DNA of 64,000 bases. Origin: Cyanomargarita calcarea GSE-NOS-MK-12-04C. GTDB taxonomy: Bacteria; Cyanobacteriota; Cyanobacteriia; Cyanobacteriales; Nostocaceae. A model generated the notes under the pieces. It made no database searches and was not told the DNA's origin. It saw only the letters and a program-made list of their open reading frames with translations. Shown piece after piece: positions 1-8,920 of this stretch (position 1 is its first letter; every line of letters begins with the position of its first letter). The translations under genes were made by a program, and so were the position numbers. The stretch covers positions 1-64,000 of the forward strand of contig JAHHGZ010000042.1 in assembly GCA_019359595.1 (NCBI GenBank). Reading direction: 5' to 3'.

Positions 1-13
1 TGGTAAAATTCAG

Positions 14-80
14 GTAACATTTTCAATTGGTAGGTCTTATTGCAAATTGAGGCCTATCTTTTTTTATCACAAAATGTTAC
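14..80. repeat. Inverted repeat beside the cas3 truncation
   Basis: GTAACATTTT at 14-23 is matched by AAAATGTTAC at 71-80, a perfect 10-bp inverted repeat about 35 bases beyond the premature cas3 stop. It may be the end of an inserted element that cut cas3, but only about 110 bases are visible and no transposase is seen. Confidence 0.35.
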
Positions 81-114
81 ATGCTTTACATATAAAGCTT
101 TTCAGCCTATTTCG

Positions 115-1749
115 TCACCCCCTCAGGGTGCTTACAGAATTAGTCACCCATAAAACTTTCTGCTTATTTCTGAGAGCTTCGATTACAGGTTCCCAAATTT
201 CTGCTAGTTCATCAATATACGTAATGTCGTAACGTGGCAGTTCTTCTAATTCTTTTGGTCCCTCAATGGGTTCGTCAAATTTTTCACCTTCTTCTGTTAA
301 AACTTGACGAATAGCTTGTAGCTGTTGAGGAGTAAAACTGGCACTCATTAACAAAATTGGCGCACCTCGAAAAGCTTTAATAAATTTCAATAGGGCACCA
401 AAAAGACGTGCATCATAAGCGTGAACCTCATCAAATACAAAAGCGGATTGGACTAATGCTGCCCATGAGTAGAGTGGTTTGCGGTTATTTTGAATTAAAC
501 CTAGTACGGAATCGACAGTACAGACAATCAATTTCTTTCTCCATGCTTGAAAAGCCATTAACCGAGCATCAATACTCTCAGAATCGTCCGAGTCCCCAGA
601 GAATAGCAATTCCCTATCTAAATCTGCACGGGAATGCATTAAAGCCGCTTCAATTTCCGTACCATCTGCATAGTCGATATATCCCTGGGAAGCAGTACCT
701 GTAGTTGGGTAAGAGAAAAATAATTTACCTCCAACTGCCCATTTTTCTCCCCAAGCATAAGCAGCTATTGTTTTACCCGTTCCACAACCTGCTTTAACTA
801 ACGTAACTCGATGTTTAGAATTAGCAATCTGCTTTTGAAATGGTCGTAGTTCCTGACCATCTAGACGTTGACTAACTAGTTTTTTAAGTTCTTCTTGGGT
901 AAGTTGCAGTGTCAATACTTCTTCAATCCATTCCTTAAAATCTTCCTCTACCAAAGGCAATGCAGAACCGGCTAAATCTGCTGCAATCACCGTTGCCTTT
1001 ACCGCAGCTATAAATTTTTGCTGTTTCCAGTCGAGTTGCGATTCAAACTGGATAAATTCGTCACGCAGTTCTATTAAAGCCTCTTGTAATTGAGACTTAG
1101 ACCAAATTTTTGCAGGTGCTTCTGGTAATTGTTGAGGTAATCCTAAAGCTTGATGACCCATTTTCAAGATTGTTTGAAAGTCGGAATGATGCGTATAAAT
1201 TTCTAACTCACCCCCAGTTCCAGAAATAATCTCAGCGATAAATTCCGCAGGTTGATTATTTTGATTCACACCAATTTTTAGATGATGTCCCATTGCTGCC
1301 CACACAGCGATCGTCAAGTTTGCATTCGGACACTGTTCTAACCATTTTCTAAAGCTGGGAACTTGCAACGCTAAAATGCCGCTAATGATTTCATGACGCA
1401 GCATTTGTCTGTCTGACTGCCTCTGTTTCAAAATCGTCTTTCGATAATCTTGATGCTTTGGAACTGGGGATTTTTCAAGAGTTTTCAAGTAAACCATTTC
1501 CTGAAAATGTCGGTTTGCTTTGCCCCAATCGTGCAAATATGCACCCAATTTTACCGTATTTGCAAAGTCATCTAAATCGATATCTTCTAAACCTAACTGC
1601 CGAAGGATAGATAACCCTAATTTATCCACCAAAACATCAGCCGCTTGCATGACAAGACTGATATGTCCAGTATATTTTGCGGCACCTTTTACTTTTGGGT
1701 CTTTTTCCTCATCAACCGATAACGATTTGGCGAGTAAGGTTTTAAACAT
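115..1749 (-). pseudogene. cas3: Cas3 HD nuclease/helicase, truncated after first RecA domain
   Basis: CRISPR-associated Cas3, which nicks and unwinds DNA recruited by Cascade. The N-terminal HD nuclease shows His29 and the His73-Asp74 pair (YLHDWGK), followed by GHH near residue 155. The helicase part has a Walker A (AGCGTGKT, about residue 320), a DEVH box (VFDEVHAYD, about 440) and a SAS motif (about 470). The protein ends at 544 residues at VTNSVSTLRG, just where the second RecA domain should begin. No other frame carries it on: frames beyond the stop close within a few codons. The start ATG overlaps the end of cas6 and has a strong AGGAGG five bases before it, so the two genes are translationally coupled. 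The rest of the operon (cas8, cas7, cas5, perhaps cas1/2) would lie left of the window. As it stands the helicase is probably non-functional, unless the stop is an assembly error. Confidence 0.8.
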
Positions 1750-2407
1750 TTATACCTCCTTTAGAAGGTAAGAAATATCCACATCCTAAGTGTCTTTTGC
1801 CACCAATTCCCCATTGTTGAAGTTTGAGGGAATCATTATCACTTAAATCTGAAATTTCTGTTGTAAAACCAACAATGGTGAATCGCTTAACTTTAAGAGT
1901 TTTGCGGCTAAATTCACCTTTTCTATCTATTGGAATAGAAATCTTACCGCAAATTCCCAAAATATCAAGCTGACGCTGTGCTGCAGCTAAAAAAGGTTCT
2001 GGTTCGCTGTATCCCTTGATTGTGACAATTCTAGACTTTAGTTTGTTCGCTGGTTTGAGTGTAAATATCTCCGGAATACCAATTTGAATCTCATGTATTC
2101 CTAAACGAATAGATTTCCCTGCCAATTTATAAATCAAGGGGATTTGTGGGATTGATATGCGAATTCTCAAGCAAGAATGTTCAGTGAGGAGAATTTTCCC
2201 TTGTTTATCTGCATAACCAGGAATTGTCAAAATGCTCAGGGTTGCTAGCTGACGTATCTCTGGAATGAGATGAACGCACGCAGCAAAGAGGGCATAATTA
2301 TGGTCGGCAGGAGCATATGTCCCTCGAACTGGAAAACAAAGTTCAACGAATGGCTCAAGTGCGCTATCTACATCTTGAGACGCAGAAAAACCTACAGATG
2401 CAATCAT
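1742..2407 (-). CDS. cas6: CRISPR-associated endoribonuclease Cas6, Cmx6/MYXAN-like
   Basis: Processes the pre-crRNA by cutting within the repeat. I recognise the Cmx6 style of Cas6 by the N-terminal block FVELCFPVRGTYAPADHNYA, the pattern of a ferredoxin-like fold, and the C-terminal Gly-rich stretch GIGGKRHLGCGYFLP that contacts RNA in Cas6 proteins. I chose the ATG at 2407 (MIASVGFSASQ, 221 residues) because GGGGGGA lies about ten bases upstream. The longer reading frame to 2509 would run through a degenerate CRISPR repeat and is not credible. The stop overlaps the cas3 start by eight bases. The subtype call rests on motif memory, not a search; I am sure of Cas6, less sure of the subtype. 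Confidence 0.75.
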   Translation of the reverse strand: MIASVGFSASQDVDSALEPFVELCFPVRGTYAPADHNYALFAACVHLIPEIRQLATLSILTIPGYADKQGKILLTEHSCLRIRISIPQIPLIYKLAGKSIRLGIHEIQIGIPEIFTLKPANKLKSRIVTIKGYSEPEPFLAAAQRQLDILGICGKISIPIDRKGEFSRKTLKVKRFTIVGFTTEISDLSDNDSLKLQQWGIGGKRHLGCGYFLPSKGGINV

Positions 2408-2460
2408 GTTAAGATTCCCCCCTGAATATAAGGTTAAATTTTTTATCAAATATTTAAAAT

Positions 2461-2487
2461 GTTCAAAAACCTGACGGCATCTGAGGT
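2461..2487 (-). repeat. Degenerate CRISPR repeat (psi-R3) upstream of cas6
   Basis: CCTGACGGCATCTGAGGT matches the complement of the array repeat around its central hairpin with a few changes. It lies about 55-80 bases upstream of the cas6 start, in the 5' leader of cas6. Read on the minus strand it has the same orientation as a crRNA repeat. It could bind Cas6 or be a crRNA-like regulator. Confidence 0.5.
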
Positions 2488-2501
2488 AAGAAGTGATGAC
2501 C

Positions 2502-2522
2502 TTCAGCACATCGTGTGCTGAA
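2502..2522. repeat. Perfect hairpin in cas6 upstream region
   Basis: TTCAGCACA and TGTGCTGAA (9 bp) separated by TCG. It lies right next to psi-R3. It is a strong stem on either strand, with TTTT a base beyond it on the plus strand, so it may be a terminator for plus-strand transcription or a regulatory stem for cas6. Confidence 0.5.
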
Positions 2523-2735
2523 CTTTTGCCAAATATAGCGGTTTTCGCTTCGATGAACTACATAATTGGTCGGGGAAACCCCGTCCCTACACGGTCTTTG
2601 TAAAAAACTGTACCTGACTGACCTGCTAACTGCTATGTATGTGAGCTTGAAAGAAGTTTTCGCTTATTAACTCTAAACATTGCAATAAAACTATATTAAG
2701 CACTAAACAATTATTATGTCAAGTTATTGTTTGGT

Positions 2736-2762
2736 GTGCTTATCGCCTGACGGCATCATAGG
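2736..2762 (-). repeat. Degenerate CRISPR repeat (psi-R2)
   Basis: Twenty-seven positions align to the complement of the array repeat with about three differences, including ACGGCATCATAGG. It has the C form of the central hairpin, as in the two rightmost array repeats. It is oriented towards cas6, opposite to the main array. Confidence 0.6.
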
Positions 2763-2837
2763 CTACGAGCAGGGAGGGTAATCTTAAGCCCATCTGCCCT
2801 GTATCACTCAGAGGCTCTACACCTTGTTAACTCTAAA

Positions 2838-2873
2838 GTGCTCAACGCCTTACGGCATCTGAGTTTGATGTAA
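2838..2873 (-). repeat. Degenerate CRISPR repeat (psi-R1)
   Basis: The first 22 bases (from GTGCTCAACGCC to GGCATC) are an exact match to the complement of the array repeat in its C-variant form. The remaining 14 positions have diverged. This half contains the hairpin and the end that becomes the 5' handle, so the processing signal is what has been kept. It lies about 310 bases left of the array, on the strand that reads towards cas6. Confidence 0.65.
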
Positions 2874-3017
2874 TACAAAATTATATTAACTTAAAGTATA
2901 ATTACTTTTGCGAATTGCTCAAAAATACAAGCACTTTTGCTTGTGGAACTGGATTCGTTGGTAAAAACAGCCGTAAGTCTTGTCAGAGTTGTGTTTCAGG
3001 TTGAAAAAATAACTTGA

Positions 3018-3147
3018 AGGTGCTTGTAATATTGCTGAGTTATTTGCGGAGTCACAGCTACAGCTATTTTTTGGATTATTGAAAATGGCGTTTGAGCCTT
3101 TTTCTTGGTTTAAAGTTGTACATTCGGTAGAGGTGCTTGTAATATTG
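3018..3147 (+). repeat. CRISPR leader with 17-bp direct repeats
   Basis: AGGTGCTTGTAATATTG occurs twice, at 3018-3034 and 3131-3147, in the AT-rich stretch just before the first array repeat. An open frame across this stretch (2919-3179, minus) has no recognisable product and I do not accept it. The position is that of the CRISPR leader, and the repeats may be protein-binding sites for adaptation or transcription. Confidence 0.5.
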
Positions 3148-3186
3148 TCTAGAGAGGCAGGCTGAGTAAGGTTTTTCAAGTTTGCT

Positions 3187-3932
3187 GTGGTTTAACCTAT
3201 GATGTCGTAAGGCGTTGAGCACGTCAAATACCTCCAGGTGTTAGAAGCGGATTGATGGTGGTTTAACCTATGATGTCGTAAGGCGTTGAGCACACACCAC
3301 CTCTCGACTGCTTGATCGTGTAGTTGCCAATGTGGTTTAACCTATGATGTCGTAAGGCGTTGAGCACAGGCGATCGCTCTTGCCCCAGACGAAAAGCGCA
3401 TCGTGGTTTAACCTATGATGTCGTAAGGCGTTGAGCACCAGAAAGCTTATATTCAGTACGCCAAAGCCCAAAAAGTGGTTTAACCTATGATGTCGTAAGG
3501 CGTTGAGCACCAGCACTACAAGCAGCAGTAAAAAGTGGCGATCTTCGTGGTTTAACCTATGATGTCGTAAGGCGTTGAGCACTATCAGCTTATGCTACGT
3601 ATCAAAAAATTTATTGGAGTGGTTTAACCTATGATGTCGTAAGGCGTTGAGCACGATAAACGATCCGCAGTCCACTGAAATCGCGATCGCGTGGTTTAAC
3701 CTATGATGTCGTAAGGCGTTGAGCACAACCTTTTATTAATTAAGTCAACTTATGACTGCTTTGTGGTTTAACCTATGATGTCGTAAGGCGTTGAGCACCC
3801 AAACATTTAACCAGGGTATGGTGTGGATAAACTGTGGTTTAACCTATGATGCCGTAAGGCGTTGAGCACGCTTCAAAGCGTGCATTTATAGCTTCGACTC
3901 TCATGTGGTTTAACCTATGATGCCGTAAGGCG
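3187..3932 (+). CRISPR. CRISPR array, 11 repeats, 10 spacers
   Basis: The 36-bp repeat begins GTGGTTTAACCTATGATG and ends GGCGTTGAGCAC. Repeats start at 3187, 3258, 3332, 3403, 3475, 3547, 3619, 3691, 3763, 3834 and 3905. Spacers are 35-38 bp. Repeats 1-9 are identical; repeats 10 and 11 have T to C in the hairpin (GATGCCG), and repeat 11 is cut off after about 28 bases. Decay at the right end places the leader on the left and transcription on the plus strand. In that sense the repeat folds as GAUGUC-GUAA-GGCGUU, with a GNRA-type loop and several G-U pairs that would be A-C mismatches on the other strand. Spacers at 3368-3402 and 3655-3690 contain the HIP1 octamer GCGATCGC. The neighbouring cas6-cas3 is the likely partner. 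Confidence 0.97.
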
Positions 3933-3957
3933 GTACAGTCGTTAATCGGAACATACT

Positions 3958-4611
3958 TTAACTTAAATTATTAATGCCTTTTTCAAATTCATCTATCGCT
4001 AAAATTGAATCCGAAATCGAGAGACATTGTTCTAATAGAGAAATATCTAATTGCGGCAATATTTCACTTCTTGTCAATAGTTCGTACCCATATGTATTAG
4101 GATAAATAGTGGCTCGTTCAAGATTTGAGTTATCTCGCAATTTATATAATTTAAACTGGTTTATTTCCCAAAACCAAACTTCTGCAACCCCTAATCTAGG
4201 GTAAATTTCCAGTTTGCTTGAACTGCCACTGGTAACAATTACTTCTATAGCTAAATCTGGTATGACTTTCTCTTCATCTATGCAATAACATTCATCCGGT
4301 TCAGCCCCAGCTTTTTTAGCTTTGTTTTTGAAAGTAGTGCTTCCCATTGGTACAAAACGGATACGCTTGCTGTAGAAAAAGCGCTCCAGCAGTATAGCCA
4401 GATTTTTTTTAGCTCTTTCATGCCTAATTGATGGTGACACAATTTCTAACACCCCATCTAAGTAAGTGACGCGATAATGTGAGTTATCTTCAAGCTTAAT
4501 CAGTAGTGCTTCGTAATTTTCCCAACTTACATCACTACTGATAAATCTTTCCTCTGGGTCGTCATTATGACCAAACTCACGTTCGTCGATTAATTCTTTA
4601 AGGCTGACCAT
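3958..4611 (-). CDS. Uma2-family PD-(D/E)XK nuclease-like protein
   Basis: A 217-residue member of the Uma2 (DUF820) family, very abundant in cyanobacteria and usually of unknown role. The fold is that of restriction-type nucleases. Visible family marks are YLDGVLEIVSPS, the acidic PDLAIEVIV strand and the following GVAEVWFWE. The start is set at the ATG at 4611 by an AGGAGG eight bases upstream; the longer frame to 4659 lacks this. The gene ends 25 bases from the degenerate last CRISPR repeat. It is not a known Cas gene, and the closeness is probably chance. It reads in the same direction as the CHAT gene at 4727-8506. Confidence 0.85.
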   Translation of the reverse strand: MVSLKELIDEREFGHNDDPEERFISSDVSWENYEALLIKLEDNSHYRVTYLDGVLEIVSPSIRHERAKKNLAILLERFFYSKRIRFVPMGSTTFKNKAKKAGAEPDECYCIDEEKVIPDLAIEVIVTSGSSSKLEIYPRLGVAEVWFWEINQFKLYKLRDNSNLERATIYPNTYGYELLTRSEILPQLDISLLEQCLSISDSILAIDEFEKGINNLS

Positions 4612-4726
4612 AATTAAGCCTCCTACTTTAGCAATACGATAACCCAAATTCTGGTGCATCCATCTACAGCTTCAAAGAACAGCATTGACCGCACATCTGG
4701 GTCTAATTCTTCTGGGTCAATTATGA

Positions 4727-7700
4727 TTACCGCCACTCACCCAAAAATGTAAAAGCTGCCCAATAATTGGGATTGCGCCATTTTTCCTGCTTCCACATCT
4801 TCAACTGTGTCGCCCTTAACGCCTCATTCGCTGGCTTGCCTTCAATCAACATTTGCTTGTAAAATTCCTGCATAAACACTGCTGTGCCTTTATCGTCAAC
4901 TTGCCATAACGACACCACCAAACGTTCTGCACCTGCATACATTAGCCCTCTTGTCAATCCCACCAATCCCTCACCTTGGATTTCCTTGCCTAACCCGGTT
5001 TCGCAGGCACTCAGAACAATTAAATCGGCTGGATAATCGAGGTTAAATAAGTCTCCTAAGCGCAAATACCCCCGGATGTCTTTACCTTGTTTATCCACTA
5101 GGGAAAGGACGATACCTGATAACTCTGGGTTGGCATCGTTAACAAAGCCGTGGGTCGCAAAATGTAAGATGCGGAATTGATTTAGAGCGCTGCTGGTAGC
5201 CCAGGTGTAGTTAGCGGCAAAATCGAAGACTTGCAGGCGATCGCTATCTGGTACTAATTTTAAAATTGTCTCAGCTTCTATACGTGTACCTAAAAGTCGC
5301 GTCCAACCTTGGCGGTTGACAATATCAGCAGAACGTTTGAGGGCAGAGCGTTCTAGTTCTATACCAAGGGAATCTTGTTTATTTAGTTGCTTATTTCCGG
5401 CGCTATTCAATCGCTCATCGGTAGCAGTGTATACTGGGTCAGCGAGGATGGCTAAGGCTTTTTTGCCTGCTGATGAACGGGTGGATAGTTCTTGACGTTG
5501 GATAGCGATCGCTGATGCGGAAGGTAGATTGACTATTTCATGGTTGACAAATAGCGGTTGGTAGTTGAAGTTTTTCCCTGATGCTGGAATAGCTGGGGTA
5601 ACAATAATACCTCTATCATCTTTCGGGTTGTTCTCCAGTTGATTTTTATCCTCTTTTACTTGCTGAGGAGGAGTTTGAGCGGTTAAATCAGCTACTGCCG
5701 CAAAGGGAATATATTGCAAAGCACCATCGGCTACTATAACTAAGCGTTTTTTCCCCAATTTACCTTTCACAGGTGCGAGGACAAGTTTACTCAATTCCTC
5801 TGCTGCTTTATCAATCCTGGGAGTTTTGATGTCTGCACAGGGGTTTTCTTTGTTTGTCACAGAAGGTGGTTTGGAACTATTCTGGCTGATGAGGCAAAAT
5901 AGATTGATGGCACTTTTCTCGATTTCTGACTTTTTGGGCAGTTCGTAGGTGTCGAGGGAAGTTGGAGATACCACCCATAAGAAACTGCGATCCTCACCCA
6001 AGGAATACTGTAACAGTAGCGTGTCTTTGTCGAGTTGTTGCTGAATTTGCGGTAAAGTTAGGGGTTTGGGATACTTCAGGTTGGCGTATTTAGGACTACT
6101 TTGGCGGATTTTCGTTTCTAGTTGCTTTTGTTGGTTGAGGAGTTCGTCAATTTCTGTTTGCAATTTTTCCCCATTGGCTTTAAAAATGGGGTCTTTAACT
6201 TTGTCGCTGTTAACAATTTCAAACCGTACTTTCTCTTTGCCATCAATTAATGCTTGTAAGCGGCTTTCCTCTGCTAAAAGTTCCGGATTTGCACCTTTGC
6301 GGATATTGGCACCTGCTTCGGTTAATAGTTCCACAAGTCCTCTAGCACGAGAGCGATCGCTTGTTTCAAGTGCTTGGGCATTGTATCCTTTTGATGGGTC
6401 TTTTTTATGGAGTTCCATCAACAGGTTGATTTTGAATTTGTAGTAGCTTTGGACTGTGGCGAAGTAGGATGTGCGTAAATCTTGGCTTTTGACGTTACTG
6501 CGTATATTTTCGACGATTTTAATTGCTTCTTCAATGTTGGGAAGTGCGGCTTCAAGGTTTCCTAGTTTGCGTTGGTTAATGGCAATGGAATAAAGTGCGT
6601 CTGCTTCTCCTTGAATGTCTTTTAAAGTTCGCCGGATTTTTAGTTCTTCGTTGAGTGTATCTATTGCTTGTTGGTGTTGTTTTTGTAAACTGTGGGTGAC
6701 ACTAATGTTATTTAAACTCTGAGCTTCTAATTTGGGGACAAAAATTTTTCTATACAGGGATAGAGCCTTTTGCTGGTAATTTAATGCTTCTTTATAGTTA
6801 CCTTTCGTTTGATTGATAATTCCAATTAAGTTTAGAGCGCTAGCTTCTGAATACTTATCTTCAAACTTTTGAGACAACGCTAATACAGTTTCAGCATTTT
6901 TTAAGGCATTGGTAAAATCCTTCTGTAACTCGTAACTTCTTGCTAAACCCTGAAGTCCAAGTCTTTCAAATTCATTATTCTCTTGTTTCCGTGACAATGA
7001 GACACTTTGGTTATAATAATTAATAGCTTCTGAGTAATCTCCTTTTGTGAGATACAATTCACTCATCGCAAAAAGAATTATAAGTTCATATTGCTTATCT
7101 TGTGCTTGTTGATATATCTGTCGTGCTTTTTTGTAAGTTTGGATACTTAAATCGTAGTTACCCAAAAGTTTATAAGTAGATGCAATATTAGTCAATGTAC
7201 GAGCTTCTAGATTGCGATTTTTTATGGATATGGCAATTTCTAATGCTTGGCTGGAAATTTCTAAGGCTTTCTGTAAATCTCCTTGCAATGCATAAATATC
7301 AGCTTTTTCGTTAAGAGCATTAGCATGTGTTAGTTCATATCCAATATTTTTGGATAGTTGTATCGCTTCATTAACAAACTCTAATGCTTTCTGATTATCA
7401 CCAAGAAAATTTTTGTATATATTGGCAGTCAATGTCATGTTAATAGCTTCTAAGGCTGTATTCCCACTTTTTTTTAAAAGAACTCTTGCCTGTTGACGAA
7501 TTTCTATCGATTTTTGATAATCTCCTCGTGTTTTATAAACCTCAGCAATACTTTGAATAGTTAAACCTTCAGCAACTAATAAACCTTGTTTTTGTTGAAT
7601 TTCTCTGGCTTTATTTAAGTATTCAAGAGCTTTGTTGTATTCGCCAGATTTATTGTAGAGAGTACCAATATCTGTTAACGTTTCTGCTTGGTCAGTTAAT

Positions 7701-8506
7701 AAATCTTGTCTTCTTTGCTGAATTTCTAGAGCTTGCTGATAGTATTTTAAGGCTATTTTAGGTTGACCCATACTTGAATAGCTATTACCTATTGTATTCA
7801 AAACTTTACCTTGTTGTGGTAAATCTTTTAATATATCACGATAAATTTGCAGTGATTGATTGAGTGGTTCGATAGTCTTTGGTATCTCACTTAATTCAAT
7901 GTATGTATTAGTAATATTTCTTAAGACTATAGCTAAAATATCAAATCTTTTTTCTGTTCTAGAAATTGACTCAGCTTGCTTTAAAAGAGTAAGAGCTTCT
8001 CGTCCTTTACCTATAAAATTATAAGACCCAGCAATACCAGTTAATGCTAATACTTCAAGCAAAGGTTGTTTCACTTCACGTGAGATATTGAGAGATTTAT
8101 TGAAATACTCTATTGCTTCTAGATTTTCTGAACGAATGGCATATGCTGTGCCAATACTTATATATATTAAAGCTTCTTCTTGACGTAATCCTAGTTCTTG
8201 AACAATTTTCAATACTTGCTGATATTTTCCTAATGCCTGCTGATATGCTTCCTTAGTCCCTTTTTTCTGTAATTCCTGCGCTTCCTTATACAGCTTGACT
8301 CCCTCTTGATATAGCTGTTGCTTATCTGGACTCAAGGGAACCGAGGGATTTGTCGCTGGTTGCTCTGCTATTTTCAACCCATAACCCCCGACACTGGCAA
8401 CTGTTGACTCCGACAACAAAAGTAGTGAAAAAAACAAAGCTACAGCACGAGAAGTCCACATAGGAAGCCTTTGCCCTATCTGTTGAAGTTTATTTTGATT
8501 AATCAT
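4727..8506 (-). CDS. CHAT domain protein with long TPR array, secreted
   Basis: A 1259-residue protein. Residues 1-38 look like a signal peptide (RAVALFFSLLLLSESTVASV). From about 60 to 680 there are at least a dozen TPR units (patterns such as ALEYLNKAREIQQKQG). The C-terminal CHAT peptidase domain has its catalytic His in HFATHGF (about 1118) and Cys in LSACETGLG (about 1166). CHAT proteases are caspase relatives; in cyanobacteria most are of unknown function, with HetF as the known case. Export suggests a periplasmic role, which argues against a link with the CRISPR locus despite CHAT proteins in some type III systems. It has a paralogue at 52783-55599. Confidence 0.92.
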   Translation of the reverse strand: MINQNKLQQIGQRLPMWTSRAVALFFSLLLLSESTVASVGGYGLKIAEQPATNPSVPLSPDKQQLYQEGVKLYKEAQELQKKGTKEAYQQALGKYQQVLKIVQELGLRQEEALIYISIGTAYAIRSENLEAIEYFNKSLNISREVKQPLLEVLALTGIAGSYNFIGKGREALTLLKQAESISRTEKRFDILAIVLRNITNTYIELSEIPKTIEPLNQSLQIYRDILKDLPQQGKVLNTIGNSYSSMGQPKIALKYYQQALEIQQRRQDLLTDQAETLTDIGTLYNKSGEYNKALEYLNKAREIQQKQGLLVAEGLTIQSIAEVYKTRGDYQKSIEIRQQARVLLKKSGNTALEAINMTLTANIYKNFLGDNQKALEFVNEAIQLSKNIGYELTHANALNEKADIYALQGDLQKALEISSQALEIAISIKNRNLEARTLTNIASTYKLLGNYDLSIQTYKKARQIYQQAQDKQYELIILFAMSELYLTKGDYSEAINYYNQSVSLSRKQENNEFERLGLQGLARSYELQKDFTNALKNAETVLALSQKFEDKYSEASALNLIGIINQTKGNYKEALNYQQKALSLYRKIFVPKLEAQSLNNISVTHSLQKQHQQAIDTLNEELKIRRTLKDIQGEADALYSIAINQRKLGNLEAALPNIEEAIKIVENIRSNVKSQDLRTSYFATVQSYYKFKINLLMELHKKDPSKGYNAQALETSDRSRARGLVELLTEAGANIRKGANPELLAEESRLQALIDGKEKVRFEIVNSDKVKDPIFKANGEKLQTEIDELLNQQKQLETKIRQSSPKYANLKYPKPLTLPQIQQQLDKDTLLLQYSLGEDRSFLWVVSPTSLDTYELPKKSEIEKSAINLFCLISQNSSKPPSVTNKENPCADIKTPRIDKAAEELSKLVLAPVKGKLGKKRLVIVADGALQYIPFAAVADLTAQTPPQQVKEDKNQLENNPKDDRGIIVTPAIPASGKNFNYQPLFVNHEIVNLPSASAIAIQRQELSTRSSAGKKALAILADPVYTATDERLNSAGNKQLNKQDSLGIELERSALKRSADIVNRQGWTRLLGTRIEAETILKLVPDSDRLQVFDFAANYTWATSSALNQFRILHFATHGFVNDANPELSGIVLSLVDKQGKDIRGYLRLGDLFNLDYPADLIVLSACETGLGKEIQGEGLVGLTRGLMYAGAERLVVSLWQVDDKGTAVFMQEFYKQMLIEGKPANEALRATQLKMWKQEKWRNPNYWAAFTFLGEWR

Positions 8507-8617
8507 ACGTGATTATACTGACTTGTGATATTTACAATTTAATATAGTTCTCAGGGTTTTCCAGTTATGCAAAACCTGTATACTTTTTTGGCAGGAGGTT
8601 GAAACGCCAAAACCCTT

Positions 8618-8878
8618 ATATATAGCAATCCTATCTGAGTTGTGAAAAATCGTGGTGTCCAGATCCCCGACTTCTTAAAGGATGCTGCTGGCGAATGGTA
8701 GGTCAAACCCCTCACCCCTATAATTTAATAGGGTTTTTAGGGTATCCATAGGATAGCGATCGCATTGCTCAAATGCTTATTTTTCGTGGAATTAGGGGGT
8801 ATCACCCCTGATTCGCCAGCGGTATCCTTAAAGAAGTCGGGGATCTAAATTTTCACAAATGATTTAGGAACGCTATAT
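8618..8878. mobile_element. MITE-like palindromic element
   Basis: A stretch of about 260 bp with imperfect terminal inverted repeats about 75 bp long. The left arm has TATAGC, TTGTGAAAA, AGATCCCCGACTTCTT and GCTGGCGAAT in order; the right arm has the complements in reverse order. No coding region lies inside. It fills most of the gap between the CHAT gene and the HTH gene. Confidence 0.7.
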
Positions 8879-8920
8879 GCTACGATTTTGTATTAAGTAG
8901 GGCATAATGCGAGTCAAGTT

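Noticed and set aside
3337-3582. Minus-strand open frame across the CRISPR array
   Set aside because: It is made of repeated LNALRHHRLNH units that translate the CRISPR repeat; it is not a gene.
4727-8506. CHAT/TPR protein as part of the CRISPR system (as in type III-E)
   Set aside because: It has a signal peptide and a separate gene between it and the array, and the array pairs with type I Cas6/Cas3. No type III effector is present.
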